The translations under genes and the position numbers were made by a program. A stretch of 64,000 nt of DNA from Streptomyces sp. P9-A4. GTDB taxonomy: Bacteria > Actinomycetota > Actinomycetes > Streptomycetales > Streptomycetaceae. Below, in pieces: positions 35,501-43,536 of the stretch (within the stretch, counting starts at the first letter, position 1; the number at the start of each line of letters is the position of its first letter). Below the pieces are notes generated by a model, which saw only the letters and a list, made by a program, of their open reading frames with translations, did not search any database and was not told the origin of the DNA. The stretch spans positions 6,520,501 to 6,584,500 of the forward strand of contig NZ_JAZIFY010000001.1 of the NCBI RefSeq assembly GCF_036634195.1, in the 5' to 3' direction.

Positions 35501-38080
35501 GCGGGCCGCGAGCCTGAGGCTCAGCGGGTGGCCGCCGATCCGCTCGGCGAGGTCCTCGGCGAGCGTCTCGTCGAGGACTCCGGACGACATCAGGAGATCC
35601 ACCGAGGCCTGGTGGTCGAGTTCGGTGAGTTCGATCGTGCGCGGGGTGAGGACCCGGGCCGGGTGGTCGATCGGCGCCCGCCCCGAGACGATGAACCGCA
35701 GCCGCGAGTAGCCCGCCCGCAGGGCCGTCCAGATCGCCCACATCCGCGCGATGACGGGCGAGCCCCGGTACTGGGCCTCCTCGAAGGAGTCGACGACGAC
35801 GAGGAACGGCGGCGCCGTCCCGCCGGACGCGGGCAGGACCGCCTCGTGGACCGTCGAGGCGACCCGGTGGGCGAGTTCCTGCTCGCGGGCGCTGGCGCGG
35901 GAGTGGAATCCGGCCGAGTAGTCGCGGCCGATGGTGGCGCGGGTGCCGGCCAGCTGGTAGAGCCCGTCGAGTTCGTTGCGTTCGGCGCGCTGTACGGCGG
36001 CGGTCCGCTCCGCATCGTCCGCGAGCGCCTCGAAGGCGGCGTGCTGCGCGGGGTACTGGACGCCGAGCTGTCGGGCCGTCTCCGCGATCACGGTTGCGGG
36101 TTCGTGGACGGAGAGGGTCGGGCGCGCGAAGTCGATGTACGCGAAGGGGAATCCGTCGGGGGAAGCGGCGGCGAGCGCGTCGACGAGGAACTTGGCGAGC
36201 AATGTGCTCTTGCCGATGCCGCCGATGCCGTGCAGGAGGACCGGGGGCTCCGCGGGTTCCTCGGGCAGGGCGAGATAGGCGTGCAGGGAGTCGAGTTCGG
36301 CGGTGCGGCCGTGGAAGGTGCCCCGGGCGAGTCGGTGCATCGGCTGGAGCAGCCGGGCCTTCTCCAGCCGGTGCTGGACGTCGTCGACGGTGGGCAGTCC
36401 GCTCACGCCGGGCACACGACTGAGCCAGAGGACGGCTTGGAGGGTGTCGGAGAGGGCTTCGACGTCGGTGGGGAGGGGTGGGAGGGCCGGGGGTGCGTCG
36501 GTGGGAGTCGTCGCGCCCGTACCCGTACCCGTACCTGCGGCCGCACTTGTACCCGTACCGGCGCCCGCGCCCGTGAGCAGCGTCAACGCCGCGCGTTCCG
36601 GTCCCGGGCCCTCGGGGCGCAGGTCCAGATTGGCGCGGAGGGCCCGTAGCGCGTTGGCGGGGCCCGCGAGTCCCGTCAGCGCCGCGTCTCGGACCTCCGG
36701 CTTCAGGGTCCACATCGTGGCGCCGGGGGAGGGGAGGGCCGTGCAGTCGTCGACGAGCTCGAGGACCGCCCGCCCGGTGGATTGCTCCTCGCCGGGCAGG
36801 CGGAGCAGCGCAGGATCGAACTCCTGGAGCAGGCAAGCGACTTCACGATAGGAACGACGGGGTTCGAGGACAGCGGCGGCGGGTGCGGCAAGGCTCGCCC
36901 GCAGGGTGTCGCGCAGCAGGTGACCGGCCTCGCCGGTCGGTGGTGACGTCGGGGGCAGGGACCGGTGGAACCGTACGACGTCCTCCACCGCCGTACACAG
37001 CCGGCGCATGTAACTGTCTCCGTCCGAGGCGGAGTCGGCGGCGCGGAGCACTTCGGCGACGGAGGTCTCCACCAGTTCGCGGACTGCTTCCTCCCCTCCC
37101 TGTCCGCCCGTGTCGGCGAAGAAGTCGCGGAAGAAGGCCCTGAGATCTTCCTCGCCCGCGAGGTGCGTGGTGTCCCGGCACTCGTTCTTGCGTATCTCGT
37201 AAGGGAGTTGGCGCATCGTCGTCGCGTAGCCGAGCAGGACGAGGCGGGGCACGGCGTCGGCGCGGACCGGAGTGTGCTCGTAGATCGCGCGCGCCAGGAC
37301 GCCGATGGCGTCCCACACGTCCGCGTGCGGGTCGAGCCGGTCGCAGTCGTCGAGTACCAGCCAGAAGCGTTCCTCGGCGGCGGTCGCACGGGCGACGATC
37401 CGATGGGCCGCGTCTTCGAACGAGGGCAGTGGATCGTTCAACCGTGTGGGGTTCAGCGGGAATCCGTCGCTCGCCGGGCCCGCGACGAAGGCCGAGAGTC
37501 GCTCCAGCAGACGCGTCGCCGTGGAGGTGCGCGACAGGGTGACCCGTACCGGACGGAAGTCGAGGTGCTGGCCGAGATGACGGATCAGCTCGTACGTGTA
37601 GGAGCGGCCGCTGTCCGGGGGGCCGTCGACGACGAGTACCGTCTGCTCCGGGTCCGCGATGAAGTGCCGTAGTTTCTCGCGCAGTTCGGTCCGGTCGAGG
37701 AAGACCTCGGTGCCGTGCTTCAGGAGCAGGCTGTCGAACGGATCGCGCGGTGAGCGCCGCAGCCGCTCGTCCTCGCGCAGCCGGGTGAGCAGATTTCGGG
37801 CTTCGGCGCCCTGCTCGAACGCGCGCGGATCGTCGATGGCGGCCAGCGCGTCGAGACCGGCCAGGACGGAGAGCAGCCGGCGCTGGTGGGCGATGTCGCG
37901 GCGGGCGGCAGCGACCACGAGGAGGGCGTTGCGGCCCGGGTCCGGGGTGAGCGGCAGATCCGCGACGAAGTCGGCGGGGAGACCGGCGCGCAGCAGACGT
38001 TCGCGTGGTTCGGGGGTGTCGAGGAGATGGTCCCGCACCCAGCTGGCGACGAGCCCCCACTCGGTCTCCGTGAGCGGCAT
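32504..38080 (-). CDS. Giant EAD-STAND NTPase-EAD-trypsin protein
   Basis: 1858 residues. In order: an N-terminal effector-associated domain (1-~100, LTETEWGLVASWVRDHLLD); a first P-loop module (GPPDSGRS near 153, Walker B FWLVLDDCD near 240); a Gly/Thr linker; a STAND/NACHT-like NTPase (GIGGIGKST near 618, LVVVDSFEEAQ); a winged-helix/helical arm with TPR-like repeats; a disordered Pro/Gly region; a second EAD (about 1490-1600); and a trypsin-like domain with His1653 (ITNHHVV), Asp1709 (DYAVVRL) and Ser1781 (GGSSGSPV). The domain types match NTP-dependent conflict proteins described in multicellular bacteria. Start ATG 38080 (CAGGTG upstream) is preferred over 38167, which falls in a repeat array. 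Coupled to the next protease gene. Confidence 0.88.
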   Translation of the reverse strand: MPLTETEWGLVASWVRDHLLDTPEPRERLLRAGLPADFVADLPLTPDPGRNALLVVAAARRDIAHQRRLLSVLAGLDALAAIDDPRAFEQGAEARNLLTRLREDERLRRSPRDPFDSLLLKHGTEVFLDRTELREKLRHFIADPEQTVLVVDGPPDSGRSYTYELIRHLGQHLDFRPVRVTLSRTSTATRLLERLSAFVAGPASDGFPLNPTRLNDPLPSFEDAAHRIVARATAAEERFWLVLDDCDRLDPHADVWDAIGVLARAIYEHTPVRADAVPRLVLLGYATTMRQLPYEIRKNECRDTTHLAGEEDLRAFFRDFFADTGGQGGEEAVRELVETSVAEVLRAADSASDGDSYMRRLCTAVEDVVRFHRSLPPTSPPTGEAGHLLRDTLRASLAAPAAAVLEPRRSYREVACLLQEFDPALLRLPGEEQSTGRAVLELVDDCTALPSPGATMWTLKPEVRDAALTGLAGPANALRALRANLDLRPEGPGPERAALTLLTGAGAGTGTSAAAGTGTGTGATTPTDAPPALPPLPTDVEALSDTLQAVLWLSRVPGVSGLPTVDDVQHRLEKARLLQPMHRLARGTFHGRTAELDSLHAYLALPEEPAEPPVLLHGIGGIGKSTLLAKFLVDALAAASPDGFPFAYIDFARPTLSVHEPATVIAETARQLGVQYPAQHAAFEALADDAERTAAVQRAERNELDGLYQLAGTRATIGRDYSAGFHSRASAREQELAHRVASTVHEAVLPASGGTAPPFLVVVDSFEEAQYRGSPVIARMWAIWTALRAGYSRLRFIVSGRAPIDHPARVLTPRTIELTELDHQASVDLLMSSGVLDETLAEDLAERIGGHPLSLRLAARTAVAVGSGSADIGGLLRGLPSRRRYFDRQIDQMLIQGTLYDRILKHIPEDDVRALVQAGLALRFITPELVREVLAGPAGLRVDTPAEARRLYGLLTSRVDLMESAGPRSIRHRADLRTIMLRLSDSARTDLMRAVDRHAVAHYAAGEGSRDRAEEIYHRLRLGENPRTVEARWEPGVAPYLGGTAHQEMPHRSAAFLLGRIGGHVPDQIMTEADQEDWERIAVREVEDLLTQGYVDAAAQRLTERRPWTPCSRLHALLGETLARSGRTPEARAEVERAVDGAAEAGCAETQLELLQLAARLAQDAGDFAGADRDLQEAEEIAAGLGLRYESLGVLVARSRLASLADHDAAPARERLARTLRAMPDAELARQPSLARAAAATACPADPRLLEHTLRLVGLPADEEAVVTELARWIATTLADEPALREPLYRILGAAVGRGTRPAADTRAGSGPGIGADTELDSGLDAGIGSGLDVDRIERDLREARRRGTLDSVARQVLTLRDDSGDLLLGVASAMDAGPAGHGGGPQEDGPGGGPPPDGERHDAAPPMPAPARASTPGPGTPPTSGPTPGPGTGPAVSRGTAVRGTTAAYVRGGAGLWARPPPTAAGAALRKEPFLPQSELVRVRNAATEAGLADRDLRPALLRGIPGSFTATLEPLADPRDRIHADLNAMNQVERLIDGLVPLEIWLHNAIERTREPGPRAVLQGALDTVSRAITGEAELPAEMMPGEMKEEIVLQDDTVPYEFLHGGIRAGASVALLRIPPYESGAPLLPSYPHGGTGWMIAPGLLITNHHVVMARSWEAGVRPYVSEEDLRLQVTMSRSRFDFVENATAAPEATAGELAAWDAVLDYAVVRLSPDQEPRPTLRVATRPLLVRERQRVPVNIIQHPGGLPKRVALRNNLVYRADEHDILYFTDTRGGSSGSPVCLDDWTVVGLHRGTRKVDEVEFQGARTRFVNVGTQMSGILAHLGEFRPELYAEIMAAQSGRPAPGDGTNGKPR

Positions 38081-38152
38081 ACCGCACCTGCCCGGCGCTC
38101 TTCGCGCAGCGCCGGTCGCTCCGGCGCCGGGACGTGAAGGACCGGCCGTGCT

Positions 38153-38272
38153 CCGGGCGGTCGTCATGACCGCTCACGTTGACTGCCCCGAGCGGTCGTG
38201 ATGACTGCCCCGAGCGATCGTCACGACCACCCGGGCGGTCGTGACGACCACCCCGAGCCATCAAGACGACCG
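38153..38272. repeat. Array of ~22-bp palindromic repeats upstream of the giant gene
   Basis: Four to five tandem units with consensus near CCGAGCGGTCGTGACGACC: 38153-38174, 38188-38209, 38210-38231, 38232-38252 and a diverged 38253-38272. Most carry a palindrome of the form GGTCGTnACGACC. The array starts 73 bases upstream of the giant STAND gene and lies between it and the end of the nuclease gene. The 21-22-base period (two helical turns) fits cooperative protein binding. Confidence 0.75.
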
Positions 38273-38355
38273 ATCCCTTCATCGCTCTGTCACTTTCATC
38301 GTTTCACCGGGCCGGGACACCCGCAATCGCTGTCCAGCCCCGCCGTCGCCGCAGG

Positions 38356-39261
38356 TCAGGGGTGCAGTACGAGGTCCTCGTACGTCCGGAGGCGCCGCCA
38401 GCGGTCCTCGGGTGCCCGGGTCGGCGGCATGACGTCCACGTCCGGCAGCGGCCCGAACTCCAGCTCGGTGATCTCGGCGACGTCCGAGACCGGCACCTGG
38501 TAGGTCCGGAAAGGGCCGAGAGGCGGCGGCGCCCCGGCCTGCGCCCCCGCCAGGGCCCGCTCCGCGTCCCGGCTGAGATCCGGACTCTGGTCGAGTACGT
38601 ACGCGGCGGCGGCGAGCGCCCCGTCCTGCATGAAGGCGGCCACCTTCCAGAAGCGCATCGGCATCTGGATGCCCCGGTAGGGCGGGTCGGAGTCCTGGAG
38701 CACCGGGCCCGTGAGGACCGTCAGCTTGCGGTCGTACGCGGCGGCGTGGTCGAGCAGGTGGTTCTCCAGCCCCTGCCAGAGCTGTTTGCCCTGGTTGAAG
38801 ACATCGGCCTGGGGAGCGGCGTTGGTGAAGTGGAAAGTGTCGGTGTTGGCGCGGCCCGCGACGGCGGCGGCTCCCCAGACCGGGTCGAGCCGTCGGACGA
38901 GGTGACCCCGGTCGAGGCTGTTGTTCCGGTAGATGTCCTCGCCCGCCTGCTGTTCCTCGGGCAGCCGGGGGTCGTACGACCACACGTCGTCACGCGGTAC
39001 GTCCTCCAGGAGCTCGCCGCCCTCGATGCACACGGCCGTCGAGGCGGCGAGCCGCCGGTCGGGCCGGAACACCACGGTGAAATGGGTGTAGGGCAGGATC
39101 ACCGTCGTGACCGCGTTCCGGGCCGGGAGCGGCAGCGGGACGACCGGACCGAGGAAGGTCTCGTCGTATCCGGTGCGGTCGGCGAGCGCATGGGGGTCAC
39201 CGCCCGCGCGGCGGGAGGCACCGCCCGCGTCTGCGGGGGACAGCGGCTCGGAAGGGTTCAT
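38356..39261 (-). CDS. DNA/RNA non-specific endonuclease (NUC1 family)
   Basis: 301 residues. Beta-beta-alpha-metal nuclease of the Serratia/EndoG family. The catalytic motif is SLDRGHLVRR with DRGH at 117-120 (His120), followed by the metal-binding Asn region FHFTNAAPQ. No signal peptide, so it would act on cellular or invading nucleic acid inside the cell. The start ATG at 39261 sits in a 152-base divergent gap opposite the caspase gene; -10-like sequences are present but there is no ribosome site, so it may be leaderless. Nuclease plus caspase fits an execution module for cell death or anti-phage defence. Confidence 0.92.
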   Translation of the reverse strand: MNPSEPLSPADAGGASRRAGGDPHALADRTGYDETFLGPVVPLPLPARNAVTTVILPYTHFTVVFRPDRRLAASTAVCIEGGELLEDVPRDDVWSYDPRLPEEQQAGEDIYRNNSLDRGHLVRRLDPVWGAAAVAGRANTDTFHFTNAAPQADVFNQGKQLWQGLENHLLDHAAAYDRKLTVLTGPVLQDSDPPYRGIQMPMRFWKVAAFMQDGALAAAAYVLDQSPDLSRDAERALAGAQAGAPPPLGPFRTYQVPVSDVAEITELEFGPLPDVDVMPPTRAPEDRWRRLRTYEDLVLHP

Positions 39262-39413
39262 ACGATGTAAGTACCGCGTGGAGAGGGCCGCGCTCGGCAC
39301 CGGACCACAGGCCACTCGAACAGACGCTCCCGGTGGCCCGCCACCGGACGCTCCCGCCGGCCACATCGGCAGCCGTCCCGGCCACCCTCCGCTTCCCTAC
39401 CAGGAGGCACCCC

Positions 39414-40217
39414 ATGGCCACCGGACTCGCCCTGCACGTCGGACTCAACGGGGTCGACCCCGCCCGCTACGAGGGCTGGGACGGCACCCTCCGCGCCTGC
39501 GAGAACGACGCCCACGACATGGCACGGCTCGCCCGCACCGCGGGATTCGAGACGACGAGGCTGCTCACCCGCGACGGAACGGTCGCGAACGTCACCGGTG
39601 TCCTCGCCGATGCCGCCGCCCGGCTCGTCCCCGGCGACATCCTGCTCCTCACCTATTCGGGCCACGGAGGGCAGGTGCCGGACGCCCCCGGCCCCGACGT
39701 CGAGCCGGACGCGCTCGACGAGACCCTCGTCTTCTACGACCGCCAGTTCCTCGACGACGAGGTCCAGGCGGCCTTCCGCGCCTTCGCCGACGACGTACGG
39801 ATCGTCGCCTTCTTCGACTGCTGCCACAGCGGCAGCAGCATCGAGCTGCCCGGGGGCGCGGACGCGGAAGGCCGCTTCATGCCCGAGTCCCGGCAGCGGC
39901 AGCTGTACGAACGCGACCGGGAGTTCTTCACGGAGCTGCGGCGCTCGCTCGCGGACGCCGCGCCCGCCGACGGGACCGGCCCCGACGCCCTGCTCGTGTC
40001 GGGCTGCCAGGACAACCAGGTCGCCGCCGACGGCGAGGTCAACGGAGCCTTCACCGAGGCGCTGCTCAAGGTGTGGGACGCCGGCGGCTTCCAGGGCGGC
40101 TACCGCGAGTTCCACCGGGCGATCCAGCGCGAACTGCCCCCGACCCAGAGCCCGAACCTCTATCTGACGGGCACCCCGGACCGGGGCTTCCTCGACCAGC
40201 GGCCGTTCACGATCTGA
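39414..40217 (+). CDS. Caspase-family (metacaspase-type) protease
   Basis: 267 residues. p20-like caspase fold with the catalytic dyad His84 (YSGHGGQ) and Cys137 (FDCCHSGS). The N-terminal ALHVGLNGVDPARYEGWDG and ACENDAHDMARLA are the usual first strand and helix. The C-terminus LYLTGTPDRGFLDQRPFTI is typical of short bacterial caspases. No transmembrane or sensor domain is fused, so it must be activated in trans. The start ATG at 39414 follows CAGGAGG. Divergent from the NUC1 nuclease. Caspase-like proteases often cleave partners in STAND or CBASS-type defence. Confidence 0.95.
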   Translation: MATGLALHVGLNGVDPARYEGWDGTLRACENDAHDMARLARTAGFETTRLLTRDGTVANVTGVLADAAARLVPGDILLLTYSGHGGQVPDAPGPDVEPDALDETLVFYDRQFLDDEVQAAFRAFADDVRIVAFFDCCHSGSSIELPGGADAEGRFMPESRQRQLYERDREFFTELRRSLADAAPADGTGPDALLVSGCQDNQVAADGEVNGAFTEALLKVWDAGGFQGGYREFHRAIQRELPPTQSPNLYLTGTPDRGFLDQRPFTI

Positions 40218-40250
40218 GCGAGCCGGGTGACGCGGGCGGTACGAGTGCCC

Positions 40251-43200
40251 CTACGGCCGCAGCGCCATGGCCAGCTGCGCCCGTGACCGGACGTCGAGCT
40301 TCTGGTAGATCCGGGTGAGCCGCGCCTCCACCGTCTTCACGCTCAGATACAGCTTCGCCGCCGCCTCCTGATTGCTCGCCCCCTGCCCCACGAGCCGGGC
40401 GAGCCGCAGCTCCGCCTCCGTCAGGGAGGACAGCGTCGACGGCAGGGCATCCTCACCGCCGGAACCGCTCCCGGGCCCCTCGCCCGCCGCGCTCGCCGGG
40501 GTCTCGCTCGCGAGGGCGAGCCACGGGGCAGCGCCCGCCCGCTCGAACAGGGACGCCGCCTCGTGCAGCGCGCCCTGCGCCGCCGACCTGCGGCGTCTGC
40601 GCCGCTCCACCCGGGCGAGCGCGATCAGCGCCCGCCCCCGCTCCAGGGGAAGCCCGGTCTGGCCGAACCGCTCCGCCGTGCGGGTGAGCAGGACCGCCGC
40701 CTCGTCGGTCCTGCCGTCCGCCGCGAGACACAGGGCGTACGCGCGGTCGCAGCCGAGCAGGACCGTGGACCGGCCGAGGCGGGCGGCCACCGGGCGCACC
40801 TCGTCGAGGAGGGCCAGGGCCTCGTCGCCGGCGTCGTTGGCGAGGAGTGCCTCGGCGAGTTCTTCGTGCCAGCGCAGCATGGAGGGGTCCACGGTCGACT
40901 GGGCGCGCTCGTCGGCCTGGACGCGGCGGAGCGTCTCCAGGGCCGCGGCGACATCGCCGTTGATGAGCTGGACCCGGCCGAGCGCGTACCGGCTGCGGGA
41001 GAGGAAGACCCGGTCGCCCTCCTCCTCCGAGGCCTGGACGCTCCGCCGGGCGTAGCTCGCGGCCCGCGCGAAGCTGCCGCCGGCGGTCTCGGCGAGCGCG
41101 AGCGCGTACCAGGCGGGGCCGGGGGAGAGGCCCGCCTCCAGGGTGAGGGCGAGCGACTGCCCGGCGTGCGCGAGGGCGGCGGAGCAGGGTCCGATCCGGG
41201 ACTCGATCTCGGCGAGCGTACGGAACAGCTCGATGGCGTCCTCCACGGCGCCGCGGCGCTGCACCAGCGGGAGCAGCGCGCCGAGTTCGTCGCGGGCGTC
41301 GGTGAGCCGGTCGTCGAAGAGCGCGTGACGGATCGTCAGGATCTGTGCGGCGTTGCGGATCCCGAGCGGGCGCTCGGCCAACTCCAGGGCGCGGGCCTGC
41401 GCGAGGACCGCCTCGGCGTCCGGTGACCCGAGGGCCCGCTCCATCCGCGCCTGTACGGTCAGGGCCTGCGCGGCGAGGCGCGGATCGCCCATGGAGGCGG
41501 CGAGTGCGGCCGATTCGACTGCGGCGGTCCGTGAGCGCTGTGGATCGCCGTCCGCCAGGACGTACTTGACTGCGAGCCGCAGCTGTACGGCGGCCCGCAG
41601 CGCGGTGTCCCCCTCCGAGTCCTCCATGGCGTGGACGTACATCTCGTCGAGTCCGGTGAGTCCCTGGCCGGCCGTGTCGAGCACGGCGAGCCGGGCCCTG
41701 ACCCGGTCGGAGGGGACCGCGTCCCGGGCGAGGAGATCGGTCGCGGCCCGCATCGCGAGGTCGGCGCGGGCCGCGCGGGCGGCCTCCTCGGCGGCGTGGA
41801 CGAGCCGGGTGATGCGTCGCGTCCCGTGCCGGCCGGGGGTCGACTCGGCCGCGAGCAGGGCGAGTTCGGCGGCAAGCGCGCTGTTCCCGCGCCGCCGGGC
41901 CAGGTCGGCGGCGGCGGCGACCTCGGCGGCGAGGTCCTCGTCCGGGCTGTCGGTGGCGAGCGCCCGGTGCCGTACCGCTTCCACGGTGTCGTCCACGACC
42001 TCCGCGAGGGCCGCGTGCCCGGCGCTCCGCTCGGCCCAACAGGCGTCGTGCACCAGGGTGGAGGGCAGCAGCCCGGCGGTGAAGGTCACCGAACCGTCCT
42101 CGGCGAGCGAGACCAGACCGGCCCGCTCGGCCGCCGCCAGGTCCGCCTCGGCGTTGGGCCGGCCGGCCCGCCGTACCAGGGTCGCCGAGGGGCGCAGCGC
42201 GAGCGCGGCGAGCAGCAGCGTCTGGCGTACGGCGAGGGGTGCGGCGCCGAGGAGCTGGCGGGCGAGGTCGCGGGCGCGGCCGGAGAGCGTCAGTGCCTCG
42301 GCGTGGTGCACGGGGGTCCGAGCGTCGGCCAGGGAGCGGCCGACGGCGAGCGCGAGCCGTGGATTTCCGCCGCTGGCGCGGTGGATGCGGCCCGCCATCC
42401 GGGAGGGCAGCCGGTGGTGGATGAGCAGTTCGGCGATCTCGTCGGCGTGCAGCGGGGGGACGAGCAGCACGTCCGCCTCGGACGGCACCCAGAGATGGGC
42501 GGCGTGCGGGTCCTCGTGGCGGTGGGGCTCGCGGTACGGCTCGCCCGCCTCCGCGTACGGCTCGGGGGTCTCGACGGCCACCACCCGCAGGGCCGGCGGT
42601 GCCAGGTGGAAGGCGAACCGCAGCAGGTCCGCGCTGTCCGGGTCGACGTGCTGCACCCCGTCGACGACGAGGAGTACGGGCCCCCGGCGGGTCAGCGTGC
42701 GCAGGATCTGGGCGATGCCGAGCCGGAGCGCGATCGGGTCCCAGCCGCCCGCGTCGATCGGCGCCTCGCGGCAGAGCATGGCTACGGCGGTGCGCTGCGG
42801 ACCGGGCAGTTCGTCGAAGACACCGGAGGACTCGAAGACTCCGGGAGACCCGGGGGACCCGGATGCCGGGGAAGCTCCTGAGGTCCGAGAGGTCCGAGAG
42901 GTCTGAGAGGCCCGGGTGGTCGTGGAGGTCGTGGAGACCCCGGAGCCCGCACCGGCCCCAGCCACCCCAGCGCCCCCGGTGGCCGCGAAGGCGTCGGGCC
43001 GCGGTCCGCCCGGCCAGACCACCGTCGCCGCGACCGAGGCGACGAGCGCGGCGGCCGACGCCCCGGGTATCTCGCGGTCGGACGGCAGGGTCGCGAGCCA
43101 CAGCACGGTCTCCCCGCGCGCCTCCGCGCGGGTCGCCTCGGCGAGGGCGAGTTCGGTCTTGCCGACCCCGGCGGGTCCGGTGAGCAGGGCGCGGCCCCGG

Positions 43201-43310
43201 GTGTGGAGGGCGCGTTCGAGGCGGGCGAGAAGCTCCTCGCGGCCGACCGGCGCCGGGGTGCCTCCCGTGCCCGCGGGGCGCAGGGTGAGATACGGAGCCG
43301 CTGTCGCCAC
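40251..43310 (-). CDS. LAL-type LuxR family regulator (STAND ATPase)
   Basis: 1019 residues. An N-terminal P-loop ATPase ([18 protein letters not shown] near residue 40, VLLVVDGVQHVD near 180 after a Ser/Thr-rich insert), a long array of TPR-like helices, and a C-terminal LuxR helix-turn-helix (LTEAELRLARLVGQGASNQEAAAKL, TVEARLTRIYQKLDV). Large ATP-binding LuxR proteins switch on catabolic or biosynthetic genes after binding a ligand. The GTG start at 43310 has GGAGGTGGGG upstream. Its stop lies 33 bases from the convergent caspase stop. Whether it controls the neighbouring protease genes is unknown. The Thr/Ser/Gly insert (about 105-150) is low-complexity. Confidence 0.92.
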   Translation of the reverse strand: MATAAPYLTLRPAGTGGTPAPVGREELLARLERALHTRGRALLTGPAGVGKTELALAEATRAEARGETVLWLATLPSDREIPGASAAALVASVAATVVWPGGPRPDAFAATGGAGVAGAGAGSGVSTTSTTTRASQTSRTSRTSGASPASGSPGSPGVFESSGVFDELPGPQRTAVAMLCREAPIDAGGWDPIALRLGIAQILRTLTRRGPVLLVVDGVQHVDPDSADLLRFAFHLAPPALRVVAVETPEPYAEAGEPYREPHRHEDPHAAHLWVPSEADVLLVPPLHADEIAELLIHHRLPSRMAGRIHRASGGNPRLALAVGRSLADARTPVHHAEALTLSGRARDLARQLLGAAPLAVRQTLLLAALALRPSATLVRRAGRPNAEADLAAAERAGLVSLAEDGSVTFTAGLLPSTLVHDACWAERSAGHAALAEVVDDTVEAVRHRALATDSPDEDLAAEVAAAADLARRRGNSALAAELALLAAESTPGRHGTRRITRLVHAAEEAARAARADLAMRAATDLLARDAVPSDRVRARLAVLDTAGQGLTGLDEMYVHAMEDSEGDTALRAAVQLRLAVKYVLADGDPQRSRTAAVESAALAASMGDPRLAAQALTVQARMERALGSPDAEAVLAQARALELAERPLGIRNAAQILTIRHALFDDRLTDARDELGALLPLVQRRGAVEDAIELFRTLAEIESRIGPCSAALAHAGQSLALTLEAGLSPGPAWYALALAETAGGSFARAASYARRSVQASEEEGDRVFLSRSRYALGRVQLINGDVAAALETLRRVQADERAQSTVDPSMLRWHEELAEALLANDAGDEALALLDEVRPVAARLGRSTVLLGCDRAYALCLAADGRTDEAAVLLTRTAERFGQTGLPLERGRALIALARVERRRRRRSAAQGALHEAASLFERAGAAPWLALASETPASAAGEGPGSGSGGEDALPSTLSSLTEAELRLARLVGQGASNQEAAAKLYLSVKTVEARLTRIYQKLDVRSRAQLAMALRP

Positions 43311-43536
43311 TGTCCCCCACCTCCGCCGCACTCGGGCCCGGCCCGTGGGCCCCGTGGGCAGAGAATACGGAGCCCGCGCGCGGAGTCCAGGCCCCATGTC
43401 CGGCATACGGACAGTACGCCTCCGCCGCGAGGCCCCGCGAGACGCCAGGACGCGCCCGTGGTGTAGACCACGAGCGCGTCGCTGACCAGCAACAATGCTG
43501 ATGTGGGGGGTGGTTCGATGGTGGAGCGGTGGTGCG

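Noticed and set aside
36480..36600. CRISPR-like or tandem repeat in the giant gene
   Set aside because: The repeated CCCGTACC units simply encode a Gly/Thr linker within the STAND gene; no spacers.
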